Assembly (NCBI GenBank): GCA_031272745.1
Contig: JAISTF010000028.1
Coordinates: forward strand, 1 to 8,387
Length of the DNA stretch: 8,387 bases
Direction of reading: 5' to 3'
From: Eubacteriales Family XIII. Incertae Sedis bacterium
GTDB taxonomy: Bacteria > Bacillota > Clostridia > Peptostreptococcales > Anaerovoracaceae
Shown: piece by piece, positions 1 to 5,782 of the stretch
Numbering within the stretch: position 1 is the stretch's first letter
Layout: every line of letters begins with the position of its first letter
The notes under the pieces: generated by a model
Told to the model about the DNA's origin: nothing
What the model saw: the letters and a program-made list of their open reading frames with translations, nothing else
The model's database searches: none
Program-made: the position numbers and the translations under genes

Positions 1-59
1 CGTCCATTCAAGTGGAAGATGCCGTCGAAGTCAGCAGGGGTTTTATCGATCTTTGGCAT
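1..59 (-). CDS. 5' end of an unrecognised minus-strand gene (partial)
   Basis: Reading leftward from an ATG at 59-57, the frame is open for 19 codons to the window edge and begins MPKIDKTPADFDGIFHLNG. It lies 86 bases downstream of the stop of the AlbA_2 gene on the same strand, so the two could share a transcript. No Shine-Dalgarno is visible before the ATG. A TATATC hexamer lies a few bases upstream of the start, so it could instead have its own leaderless transcript. I do not recognise the protein from so few residues. A chance open frame of this length is quite possible. Confidence 0.4.
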   Translation of the reverse strand, partial: MPKIDKTPADFDGIFHLNG

Positions 60-145
60 AGATGATATAGACGCATATTGGTCAAATTGCTACAGCGAAA
101 GTTGCATTATTCCCCCGAAAATCATCGAATGATGAGCCGTTCTCT

Positions 146-1639
146 TTAGGGTTTTTCATTATCGCTATGCGAGCCGCCACCGATGATTTCCCAGTAGCCG
201 CCCTTGTCGGGGCCAACGCGACGAAGGACGCCCTTTTTTGTGAGTGTGCGAATTCTCTCTGCTGCGGCTTGCTGCGTGATTCCAATCCGCTCTCCAATTT
301 CTCTCGTTGAAATATCAGGGCGATCTGCAATAATCGCCACAACCTCCGCTTGTTTTTTCGACAAGGTTTCAACAAGGTTTTCAACAAGGTTTTCAACAAG
401 GTTGCTTGCGGAAGGCATTTTCATAGGCAGCTTCAGAATCGTCCGGTCGGGATTGAATTCCTCCGAATACACAGGTCTCTCCCAGTTTTGGTCGGCCCAT
501 ACGCGGAAAATGTTTGGGATTCCGCTTCCTGCGCGTTCTCCGACGCCCACGAGGTTGAACATCGTGAACAGCGTGGTATTGCGGGGGTCGGAGCGCCCGC
601 CGTGCATGGCCGTTTCAAGCGGTATACGAAACGCGCCGGGGTTTTCGATTGTGATGATGCCTGGCCAGTTTCGCACGACGAGACCCTGCGTGTCGTACGG
701 ACTCATGTTGATCAAGGCGTTGGCAAGCGCCTCTCTGAGCGCTTTGTGTACTGGCGTTTCGTCAATTCTCGTCGCCGACGCATCAAGCTTGAACGGCACT
801 TTGACAACTTGGGAAAGGCGATTGATGACGCGGCGGTAAAAGTCGTAGAGATTGCCGCTCCAGTCTCCCGAACTGGAGATGAAGCGATCTGTCCACCGGT
901 CATTCGTGCCGTCGTTTTCCTGATAATCAAGGAAGTAGTTGCCGAACTCATGCGTGATTCTCCAAGCCTGCCCAAACATCAGCAACCCAGCGACAGTCGG
1001 ATGCAGTACGCCGTCATCATCGTGACCGAGAGCGCCTATTCTAAGCAGGAAGTCTTCATGCGGGAGCTCTTTCCACACATGATCCTCCCTTTCGCTGTCC
1101 AGTCTTGTTCTGTAGCGTTTGATGGTTTCGTAGTCGAAGACATCGGGGTTCATGTTTTCCACAATGCGTCTGTCCATCGAATCGTCAGACTGGTCACGAT
1201 ACATATTGGCAACCTCTGTCCGAATGCAATGATAGTCCCCTTCGCCGTTGCGCCGATACGACCCTTTGAACGGATCGGGGCCAACGTAAACCGGCTTGTC
1301 GTGGCGATCGGCGCGCGGCACATTGATACGGATGATTCGGTTTCCCATGGCCTCGACGATACTGACATCCTTGTCGGCAAGGATGTTGGCGCTCACTTTC
1401 TGCGGATTGTTGGCATTGTCCCAGAATTGCTTGACAAGTTTCTCGGGATCGTCAAGCTTTATCGACGTGAGCGACCCGTCGGCCTTTTCATCCACGCCGA
1501 GGAGGATCACGCCGCCGTTTGTGTTCGCAAAGGACGAATAGGTCTCCCAGATGCTATCGGGCAGCCCGCCTTTGGCTTTCTTGGCTTCGAGGCGGTTGCC
1601 CTCGCGGTAGCTATTCAGTTGCGCCAAGTCAAAGCTCAT
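146..1639 (-). CDS. AlbA_2/Schlafen-type ATP-binding protein with C-terminal winged helix (COG2865-like)
   Basis: A 497-residue protein of the predicted transcriptional regulator type that joins an AlbA_2 (Schlafen) domain to an ATPase-like domain. Residues about 10-145 are the AlbA_2 domain, recognisable by EGNRLEAKKAKGGLP, then WETYSSFANTNGGVILLGVDE. Residues about 295-380 look like a GHKL/HATPase_c_4 domain: an N-box-like helix (HKALREALANALIN), then IENPGAFRI and GVGERAGSGIPNIF. Residues 413-424 are three NLVE repeats, and 428-485 form a winged helix-turn-helix (STREIGERIGITQQAAAERIRTL, then a GGYWEI wing). The start at 1639 is chosen because the AlbA_2 domain begins a few residues later. 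The frame extends further upstream, but that stretch lies in the divergent promoter region and over the neighbouring gene. Members of this family are often annotated as regulators, and the real biochemical activity is unsettled. It ends in TAA. Base composition is visibly less G+C-rich than the ribosomal genes, which hints at separate ancestry. Confidence 0.88.
   Translation of the reverse strand: MSFDLAQLNSYREGNRLEAKKAKGGLPDSIWETYSSFANTNGGVILLGVDEKADGSLTSIKLDDPEKLVKQFWDNANNPQKVSANILADKDVSIVEAMGNRIIRINVPRADRHDKPVYVGPDPFKGSYRRNGEGDYHCIRTEVANMYRDQSDDSMDRRIVENMNPDVFDYETIKRYRTRLDSEREDHVWKELPHEDFLLRIGALGHDDDGVLHPTVAGLLMFGQAWRITHEFGNYFLDYQENDGTNDRWTDRFISSSGDWSGNLYDFYRRVINRLSQVVKVPFKLDASATRIDETPVHKALREALANALINMSPYDTQGLVVRNWPGIITIENPGAFRIPLETAMHGGRSDPRNTTLFTMFNLVGVGERAGSGIPNIFRVWADQNWERPVYSEEFNPDRTILKLPMKMPSASNLVENLVENLVETLSKKQAEVVAIIADRPDISTREIGERIGITQQAAAERIRTLTKKGVLRRVGPDKGGYWEIIGGGSHSDNEKP
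359..405 (-). repeat. 12-bp tandem repeat inside the AlbA_2 gene
   Basis: On the plus strand the motif CAACAAGGTTTT recurs head to tail: copies start at 370 and 382, a copy diverging at its end starts at 394, and a degenerate copy one base shorter lies at 359-369. On the coding strand each full unit reads GAA AAC CTT GTT and gives Glu-Asn-Leu-Val, so copy-number change keeps the reading frame. It encodes the linker just before the winged helix (residues 413-424). Confidence 0.85.
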
Positions 1640-1645
1640 AGTACA

Positions 1646-1651
1646 AGTATA
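1646..1651 (-). promoter_or_regulatory. -10 box of the AlbA_2 gene, leaderless arrangement
   Basis: On the minus strand TATACT is followed by only six bases (TGTACT) and then the ATG at 1639. Transcription starting 6-8 bases after the -10 box would begin at or beside the start codon. The -35 position at 17 bp spacing (TTTCGA) is weak, matching 3 of 6 consensus bases. No Shine-Dalgarno is present. Confidence 0.5.
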
Positions 1652-1736
1652 CACGATTGCGCCCCCTTTCGAAAATCTACCGTTCCCTATCACCCCCGTC
1701 ACGTTCGCGCGGATGGCGGGCGTGGTTGCGTCGCCA

Positions 1737-1745
1737 TGATATACT
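1737..1745 (+). promoter_or_regulatory. Extended -10 promoter of the 74-codon gene
   Basis: The sequence TGATATACT is a TGn-extended -10 box (TG, one base, TATACT) lying nine bases before the ATG at 1755. No good -35 hexamer is seen, as is common for extended -10 promoters. The predicted start site is about 3 bases before the ATG, and no Shine-Dalgarno is present, so this too would give a leaderless or nearly leaderless mRNA. Confidence 0.5.
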
Positions 1746-1754
1746 GTTCCCATC

Positions 1755-1979
1755 ATGGAATACGAAATGATACGCGAAATCTTCAACAACTGCTCGGGCA
1801 ACCAGATGCGCGACGTTGACATCCGCACCGTCGAGACGGACGACGTCCGCGCGTTCGTCCGCATCTATCTCGACGACCCCGAGGCCGTCGTGGAGGAGAC
1901 GGCCGCGCCGGACGGCACCATCGTCTTCGACGTGGAGAAGGCCGGCCTGCGCCAGCGGTTTTCGTTCACGGAGGCGTAG
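1755..1979 (+). CDS. Small acidic hypothetical protein, 74 aa
   Basis: The protein begins MEYEMIREIFNNCSGNQMRDV and ends GLRQRFSFTEA. It is acidic, has no membrane segment or signal peptide, and has a single Cys (residue 13) in CSGNQMRDV. The look is of a compact cytosolic protein with a predicted helix at the N terminus and beta strands at the end (TIVFDVEKAG, LRQRFSF). Codon bias is like the operon genes (C/G in third positions), which supports it being real. It may belong to a family of small Bacillota hypotheticals, but I cannot name a Pfam family and assign no function. A downstream in-frame ATG (1767, residue 5) is an alternative start. It is divergent from the AlbA_2 gene and co-directional with the ribosomal operon, separated from rpsJ by 236 bases that contain the operon promoter. 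Confidence 0.72.
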   Translation: MEYEMIREIFNNCSGNQMRDVDIRTVETDDVRAFVRIYLDDPEAVVEETAAPDGTIVFDVEKAGLRQRFSFTEA

Positions 1980-2066
1980 GCAGCGGGGCTCATCCTCTGC
2001 TCACATCGCTGAATTGAACCATCATGATACGCGTGGTAGCGTGTGCGCAATATCGCCACAATCATC

Positions 2067-2080
2067 ATTGAAATTTCAAT
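2067..2080. repeat. 14-bp perfect palindrome upstream of the operon promoter
   Basis: ATTGAAATTTCAAT is identical to its own reverse complement. It lies about 50 bp upstream of the -35 box, in an A/T-rich stretch, and is followed by AATTTTT. It could be an operator-like site or, with the T run, part of a weak terminator for the upstream 74-codon gene. In A/T-rich DNA a palindrome of this size could also be coincidental. Confidence 0.35.
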
Positions 2081-2105
2081 AATTTTTCTGTATCTGTCGA
2101 ACTTT

Positions 2106-2126
2106 TTTCAAAAAAAATTGCAAAAA
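2106..2126 (+). promoter_or_regulatory. UP-like A/T tract of the S10 operon promoter
   Basis: About 20 bases of almost pure A and T (TTTCAAAAAAAATTGCAAAAA) cover roughly -60 to -40 relative to the predicted start. This is the position where the alpha subunit C-terminal domains bind UP elements at strong rRNA and ribosomal protein promoters. The surrounding operon is very G+C-rich, so the tract stands out. The functional role is inferred. Confidence 0.5.
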
Positions 2127-2130
2127 ACGC

Positions 2131-2159
2131 TTGCAATCCCCATTTTTCAATAATATAAT
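2131..2159 (+). promoter_or_regulatory. Sigma-70/sigma-A promoter of the S10 operon
   Basis: The -35 hexamer TTGCAA (2131-2136; 4 of 6 bases of TTGACA) and a perfect -10 TATAAT (2154-2159) are separated by exactly 17 bp. Initiation is expected near 2165-2167, giving a leader of about 50 nt before rpsJ. No other convincing promoter is seen between the 74-codon gene and rpsJ, so this is probably the main promoter for all thirteen genes. Confidence 0.85.
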
Positions 2160-2169
2160 AGCCAATGCT

Positions 2170-2194
2170 CGCGCAAAATCGGGCGCGTTTTTTT
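2170..2194 (+). terminator. Hairpin plus T7 in the rpsJ leader (candidate attenuator)
   Basis: CGCGC (2170-2174) and GCGCG (2183-2187) form a perfect 5-bp all-G/C stem with an 8-base loop (AAAATCGG), followed at once by seven T residues (2188-2194). This is the shape of a short intrinsic terminator. It sits downstream of the predicted transcription start and 21 bases before the rpsJ ATG, so it lies in the operon's own leader and full termination would silence the operon. I infer a partial or regulated terminator. Bases CTCG (2168-2171) could alternatively pair with CGAG (2204-2207) beside the Shine-Dalgarno, which would open the stem, but that pairing is short and speculative. Confidence 0.55.
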
Positions 2195-2215
2195 GTGGAG
2201 AAACGAGGAAACAAC

Positions 2216-2527
2216 ATGGCTGATACGCAAAAGATACGGATCAAACTGAAAGCCTACGAGCCGGAGGTGCTCGACAAGGCTGCGGCGGACATCATCAACA
2301 CGGCGAAGAACAACGGGGCCGTGGTGTCCGGACCGGTGCCGCTCCCGACCGAGAAAGAGGTCGTGACGGTCATCCGCGCGCCGCACAAATACAAGGACAG
2401 CCGCGAGCAGTTCGAGCAGCGCACGCACAAGCGGCTGATCGTGCTGACGCAGGCGACGCCGAAGACGATGGATGCGATGATGAACCTCGACCTTGCGGCC
2501 GGCGTCGACATCGAGATCAAATTGTAG
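2216..2527 (+). CDS. rpsJ: 30S ribosomal protein S10 (NusE)
   Basis: S10 is a 30S head protein that also pairs with NusB in transcription antitermination. At 103 residues it is the normal family length. Recognisable stretches are KIRIKLKAYEPEVLD at the N terminus, VSGPVPLPTEKEVVTVIRAPHKYKDSREQFEQRTHKRL (about 37-73, including the loop that reaches into the 16S rRNA) and the end LDLAAGVDIEIKL. The commoner AYDH motif is AYEP here. The start at 2216 is set by the family N terminus and by GAGGAA (2205-2210) five bases upstream. An in-frame ATG at 2165 would add 17 residues encoded by the leader hairpin and T run and is rejected. The TAG stop is part of the next gene's ribosome binding site. Confidence 0.97.
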   Translation: MADTQKIRIKLKAYEPEVLDKAAADIINTAKNNGAVVSGPVPLPTEKEVVTVIRAPHKYKDSREQFEQRTHKRLIVLTQATPKTMDAMMNLDLAAGVDIEIKL

Positions 2528-2538
2528 GAGTATTCAAT

Positions 2539-3177
2539 ATGAAGACAATCATCGGAAAGAAAATCGGCATGACGCAGGTCTTCACGGAGGAAGGGGTCGT
2601 CGTCCCCGTCACGGTCATCGAAGCGACCCCCAACAAGGTCGTGCAGATCAAGACGAAGGAGACGGACGGCTACGACGCCGTGCAGGTCGGCTACGCGCCG
2701 CAGAAGGAAAGCCGCGCGACGAAACCCCTCAAGGGGCATTTCGAGAAATGGGGCAGCCCGCTGTTCAAGAAGCTCGCGGAAATCCGCCTGGAAGAGGGCG
2801 AGGCGTACGAGCCCGGCCAGGAGATCACGGTCGCGGACTTTGAAGAGGGCAAGCTCATCGACGTGACGGGCACGAGCAAGGGCAAGGGCACGCAGGGCAA
2901 CATCAAGCGCCACGGCCACCACAGGGGCCCCATGAGCCACGGCTCCAAGCACAAGAGGCTCGCCGGCGCGCTCGCCGCGGGTACGTATCCGTCCCGCGTC
3001 TTCAAGGGCAACAAAGGCCCGGGCCGCATGGGACGCGACACCGTCACCGTGCAAAACCTCGAACTCGTCAAAATCATTCCGGAACGCAACCTGTTGCTCG
3101 TCAAAGGCGCCGTCCCCGGCGCGCGCGGCGGCATCGTGCGCGTCCGCGCTGCCGTCAAAGGGCAGCCGGAAAATTAA
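2539..3177 (+). CDS. rplC: 50S ribosomal protein L3
   Basis: L3 is a primary 23S rRNA-binding assembly protein whose long loop reaches toward the peptidyl transferase centre. The 212 residues match the family length. Signatures seen: MKTIIGKKIGMTQVF at the N terminus, DVTGTSKGKGTQGNIKRHG (108-126), the loop at about 134-153 and RVFKGNKGPGRMG (153-165). The loop reads HGSKHKRLAGALAAGTYPSRVF and differs from the common GSMGASATPGRVF form. The position of the Gln that is methylated in E. coli L3 aligns by eye with Thr149. TAGGAG overlapping the rpsJ stop gives a ribosome binding site eight bases before the ATG, so translation is probably coupled to S10. Confidence 0.97.
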   Translation: MKTIIGKKIGMTQVFTEEGVVVPVTVIEATPNKVVQIKTKETDGYDAVQVGYAPQKESRATKPLKGHFEKWGSPLFKKLAEIRLEEGEAYEPGQEITVADFEEGKLIDVTGTSKGKGTQGNIKRHGHHRGPMSHGSKHKRLAGALAAGTYPSRVFKGNKGPGRMGRDTVTVQNLELVKIIPERNLLLVKGAVPGARGGIVRVRAAVKGQPEN

Positions 3178-3195
3178 GAGGGGAGGCAGAGCAGA

Positions 3196-3822
3196 ATGGC
3201 AACCGTAAAAGTCATCAACATGCAGGGCGAGGACGCCGGCCAGATCGAGCTCAAGGACGAGATCTTCGGCATCGAGCCCAACGAATACGCCGTGCACGAC
3301 ACGGTGAAAAACTACCTCGCAAACCAGCGCCAGGGCACGCAGTCCGCAAAGACGCGCAGCGAGGTGCGGGGCGGCGGCAAGAAGCCGTTCCGCCAGAAGG
3401 GGACAGGCCGCGCCCGCCAGGGCTCGTCCGTGGCGCCGAACCACGTCGGCGGCGGCATCGTGTTTGCGCCGAAGCCGCGCGACTACCGTTATTCCATCCC
3501 CAAGAAAGTGAAGCGGCTCGCGATGAAGAGCGTCCTCTCCGCGAAGGTGCAGGACGAGGAAATCATCGTGGTTGACGCGCTCAGCTTTGAGGCGCCGAAG
3601 ACGAAGGAGATGGTCTCCTTCCTGAAAAACGCGGGCGCCGCGAAGAAGGCGCTCATCGTCACGGCCGAGAAGGACGAGGGCGTCGTGAAGTCCGCGAGCA
3701 ACATCCCGGGCGTCGAGACGACGTACGTCGGCCGCATGAACGTCTACGAGATCCTCAACTACACGAGCTTCATCGTGACGAAGGACGCGGTGGGCAAGAT
3801 CGAGGAGGTGTATTCCGCATGA
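3196..3822 (+). CDS. rplD: 50S ribosomal protein L4
   Basis: L4 (208 residues, normal size) binds 23S rRNA and lines the peptide exit tunnel with an extended basic loop. The loop is visible at about 43-100: QRQGTQSAKTRSEVRGGGKKPFRQKGTGRARQGS, the segment contacted in macrolide-binding ribosomes, followed by GGGIVFAPKPRDYRYSIPKKVKRLA. The C-terminal globular part ends VGKIEEVYSA. In E. coli L4 also represses the S10 operon through a long leader. The leader here is only about 50 nt, so that exact mechanism is not expected. GGGAGG (3181-3186) lies nine bases before the ATG. The stop TGA overlaps the rplW start as ATGA. Confidence 0.96.
   Translation: MATVKVINMQGEDAGQIELKDEIFGIEPNEYAVHDTVKNYLANQRQGTQSAKTRSEVRGGGKKPFRQKGTGRARQGSSVAPNHVGGGIVFAPKPRDYRYSIPKKVKRLAMKSVLSAKVQDEEIIVVDALSFEAPKTKEMVSFLKNAGAAKKALIVTAEKDEGVVKSASNIPGVETTYVGRMNVYEILNYTSFIVTKDAVGKIEEVYSA
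3803..3810 (+). promoter_or_regulatory. Strong internal ribosome binding site for rplW
   Basis: AGGAGGTG, a near-full complement to the 16S rRNA 3' end, lies inside the last codons of rplD, eight bases before the rplW ATG. It fixes the rplW start and shows that the ATGA overlap has independent re-initiation capacity. Confidence 0.8.
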
Positions 3823-4118
3823 GCAATTTGGCGACCCCGTACGACATCATCATCAAGCCCGTCATTTCGGAGCGCAGCATGGACGACGCGCAGGAGCGCA
3901 AGTACACGTTCAAGGTGCACACCGACGCAAACAAGACGCAGGTCAAGCAGGCGCTCGAGCAGATCTTCGGCATCGAAATCAGCAAGGTCAACATCATGAA
4001 CGTGCCGGGCAAGAAAAAGCGCCAGGGCCGCAACGTCGGTTACACGGCGGCGAGCAAAAAGGCCATCGTGACCCTCACGCAAAACAGCAAGGAAATCGAG
4101 TTCTTCCAGAGCTTGTAG
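3819..4118 (+). CDS. rplW: 50S ribosomal protein L23
   Basis: L23 sits at the mouth of the exit tunnel and is the docking site for trigger factor and SRP. At 99 residues it is typical. It begins with the family segment YDIIIKPVISERSM, in which Glu18 matches the Glu known in E. coli to contact trigger factor. KYTFKVHTDANKTQVKQALEQIFGIEISKVNIMNVPGKKKRQGRNVGYT (about 28-75) carries the rRNA-binding extended loop. It overlaps rplD by four bases (ATGA), indicating translational coupling. It ends in TAG, 29 bases before rplB. Confidence 0.96.
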   Translation: MSNLATPYDIIIKPVISERSMDDAQERKYTFKVHTDANKTQVKQALEQIFGIEISKVNIMNVPGKKKRQGRNVGYTAASKKAIVTLTQNSKEIEFFQSL

Positions 4119-4147
4119 CCACGGGAATATAGGAGCAAGAGGACAAA

Positions 4148-4981
<834 letters not shown>

Positions 4982-5003
4982 TTCGTAGGAGGACATACAG
5001 AGC

Positions 5004-5417
5004 ATGGGTAGATCACTGAAAAAAGGCCCCTTCGTGGAACCGAAACTGCTGGCCCTGGTGCAGCAGCTCAACGCGAAGAACCAAAAGCGCATCCTGAGGA
5101 CCTGGTCGCGCGCGTCCACGATCTTTCCGGATTTCGTGGGGCACACGATCGCGGTCCACGACGGGCGGCGGCATGTGCCGGTCTACATCACCGAGGACAT
5201 GGTCGGCCACCGGCTCGGCGAGTTCGCGCCGACGCGGACATACCGCGGGCACGGCGCCGACAAGAGCGCGAAGGTCCGCAGGACCGGCGGCGGCGCGGCG
5301 GCGAAGATCGACTTCGATGCCGTGACGAGCACGACGGGCGAAGCGGCGCCGGAGGGCGGCGCGGCGGCTGCGGAAGCGGCGCCTGCGGCGGAAGCCCCGG
5401 CGGACGCGGCGGAGTAG
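5004..5417 (+). CDS. rpsS: 30S ribosomal protein S19 with unusual Ala/Glu-rich C-terminal tail
   Basis: S19 is a 30S head protein near S13 and the tRNA sites. The core (1-93) is standard: MGRSLKKGPFVEPKLL, TWSRASTIFPDFVGHTIAVHDGRRHVPVYITEDMVGHRLGEFAPTRTYRGH, then KSAKVRR. The family normally ends here at about 92-95 residues. This protein continues to 137: residues 94-137 are low-complexity Gly/Ala/Glu/Pro with eight acidic residues and one Lys. The tail is in frame with no sign of frameshift, and the next ribosome binding site follows its TAG. TAGGAGGA (4986-4993) precedes the ATG by about ten bases. The core identification is certain; the role of the tail is unknown. Confidence 0.96.
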   Translation: MGRSLKKGPFVEPKLLALVQQLNAKNQKRILRTWSRASTIFPDFVGHTIAVHDGRRHVPVYITEDMVGHRLGEFAPTRTYRGHGADKSAKVRRTGGGAAAKIDFDAVTSTTGEAAPEGGAAAAEAAPAAEAPADAAE

Positions 5418-5437
5418 GAAGGGAGTAAGGCATTATT

Positions 5438-5773
5438 ATGGAAGCAAGAGCGATTGCCAAATATGTCAGGATGTCTCCGATCAAGCTGCAGCCGGTCGTG
5501 AAGCTGATTCGCGGCAAGGATCTCGCGGAGGCGCTCGACATCCTGAAGTTCACGTCCGGAAAGGGCGCGGAAGTCGTGGAGAAGGTCGTCAAGTCGGCGG
5601 CCGCCAACGCGGAGGAAAACCACAAGATGAATCCCGACAACCTGTTCGTCGCGGAAGTGTATGCGCACAAAGGCCCGACGATGAAGCGTTGGAGGGCGGG
5701 CTCGCAGGGCCGCGCCTTCCCGATCTTGAAAAGAAGCAGCCACATCGGCGTGACGCTCCGGGAAAAGGAATAG
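5438..5773 (+). CDS. rplV: 50S ribosomal protein L22
   Basis: L22 contacts all 23S rRNA domains and its beta-hairpin lines the exit tunnel. The 111 residues fit the family. Visible parts: EARAIAKYVRMSPIKLQPVVKLIRGKDLAEALDIL (2-36), the SAAANAEENHKMNPDNLFVAEVYAHKGPTMKRW segment (53-85) and the C-terminal KRSSHIGVTLREKE. The hairpin tip, usually R..PRA.GRA, reads RWRAGSQGRA (84-93): same length but without the usual Pro-Arg. AAGGGAG (5419-5425) or TAAGG (5426-5430) precedes the ATG. The TAG stop is embedded in the rpsC ribosome binding site. Confidence 0.96.
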   Translation: MEARAIAKYVRMSPIKLQPVVKLIRGKDLAEALDILKFTSGKGAEVVEKVVKSAAANAEENHKMNPDNLFVAEVYAHKGPTMKRWRAGSQGRAFPILKRSSHIGVTLREKE

Positions 5774-5782
5774 GAGGATTTC

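Noticed and set aside
110..135. Possible minus-strand terminator: TCATC/GATGA stem followed by TTTTC
   Set aside because: The stem has only five mostly A/T pairs and the T run is four bases. It is too weak to call, although it lies in the right place after the AlbA_2 gene.
350..1819. A 489-codon plus-strand open frame across the AlbA_2 gene
   Set aside because: It is antisense to a gene with clear domains, resembles no protein I know, and its frame is explained by the codon pattern of the opposite strand.
1640..1864. Upstream extension of the AlbA_2 protein by 75 residues
   Set aside because: The added sequence is antisense to the 74-codon gene and crosses the divergent promoter region. The AlbA_2 domain starts properly after the ATG at 1639.
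1980..2066. Search for a terminator, tRNA or small RNA between the 74-codon gene and the operon promoter
   Set aside because: Only short chance pairings (such as ACGC/GCGT) are seen, with no T run and no tRNA cloverleaf.
2165..2215. N-terminal extension of S10 from the ATG at 2165
   Set aside because: It would start at about the predicted transcription start, translate the hairpin and T run, and has no ribosome binding site. The ATG at 2216 has GAGGAA and matches the family start.
2254..3444. A 396-codon minus-strand open frame over rpsJ-rplC-rplD
   Set aside because: It crosses three confident ribosomal genes on the other strand. Long antisense frames are expected in G+C-rich DNA.
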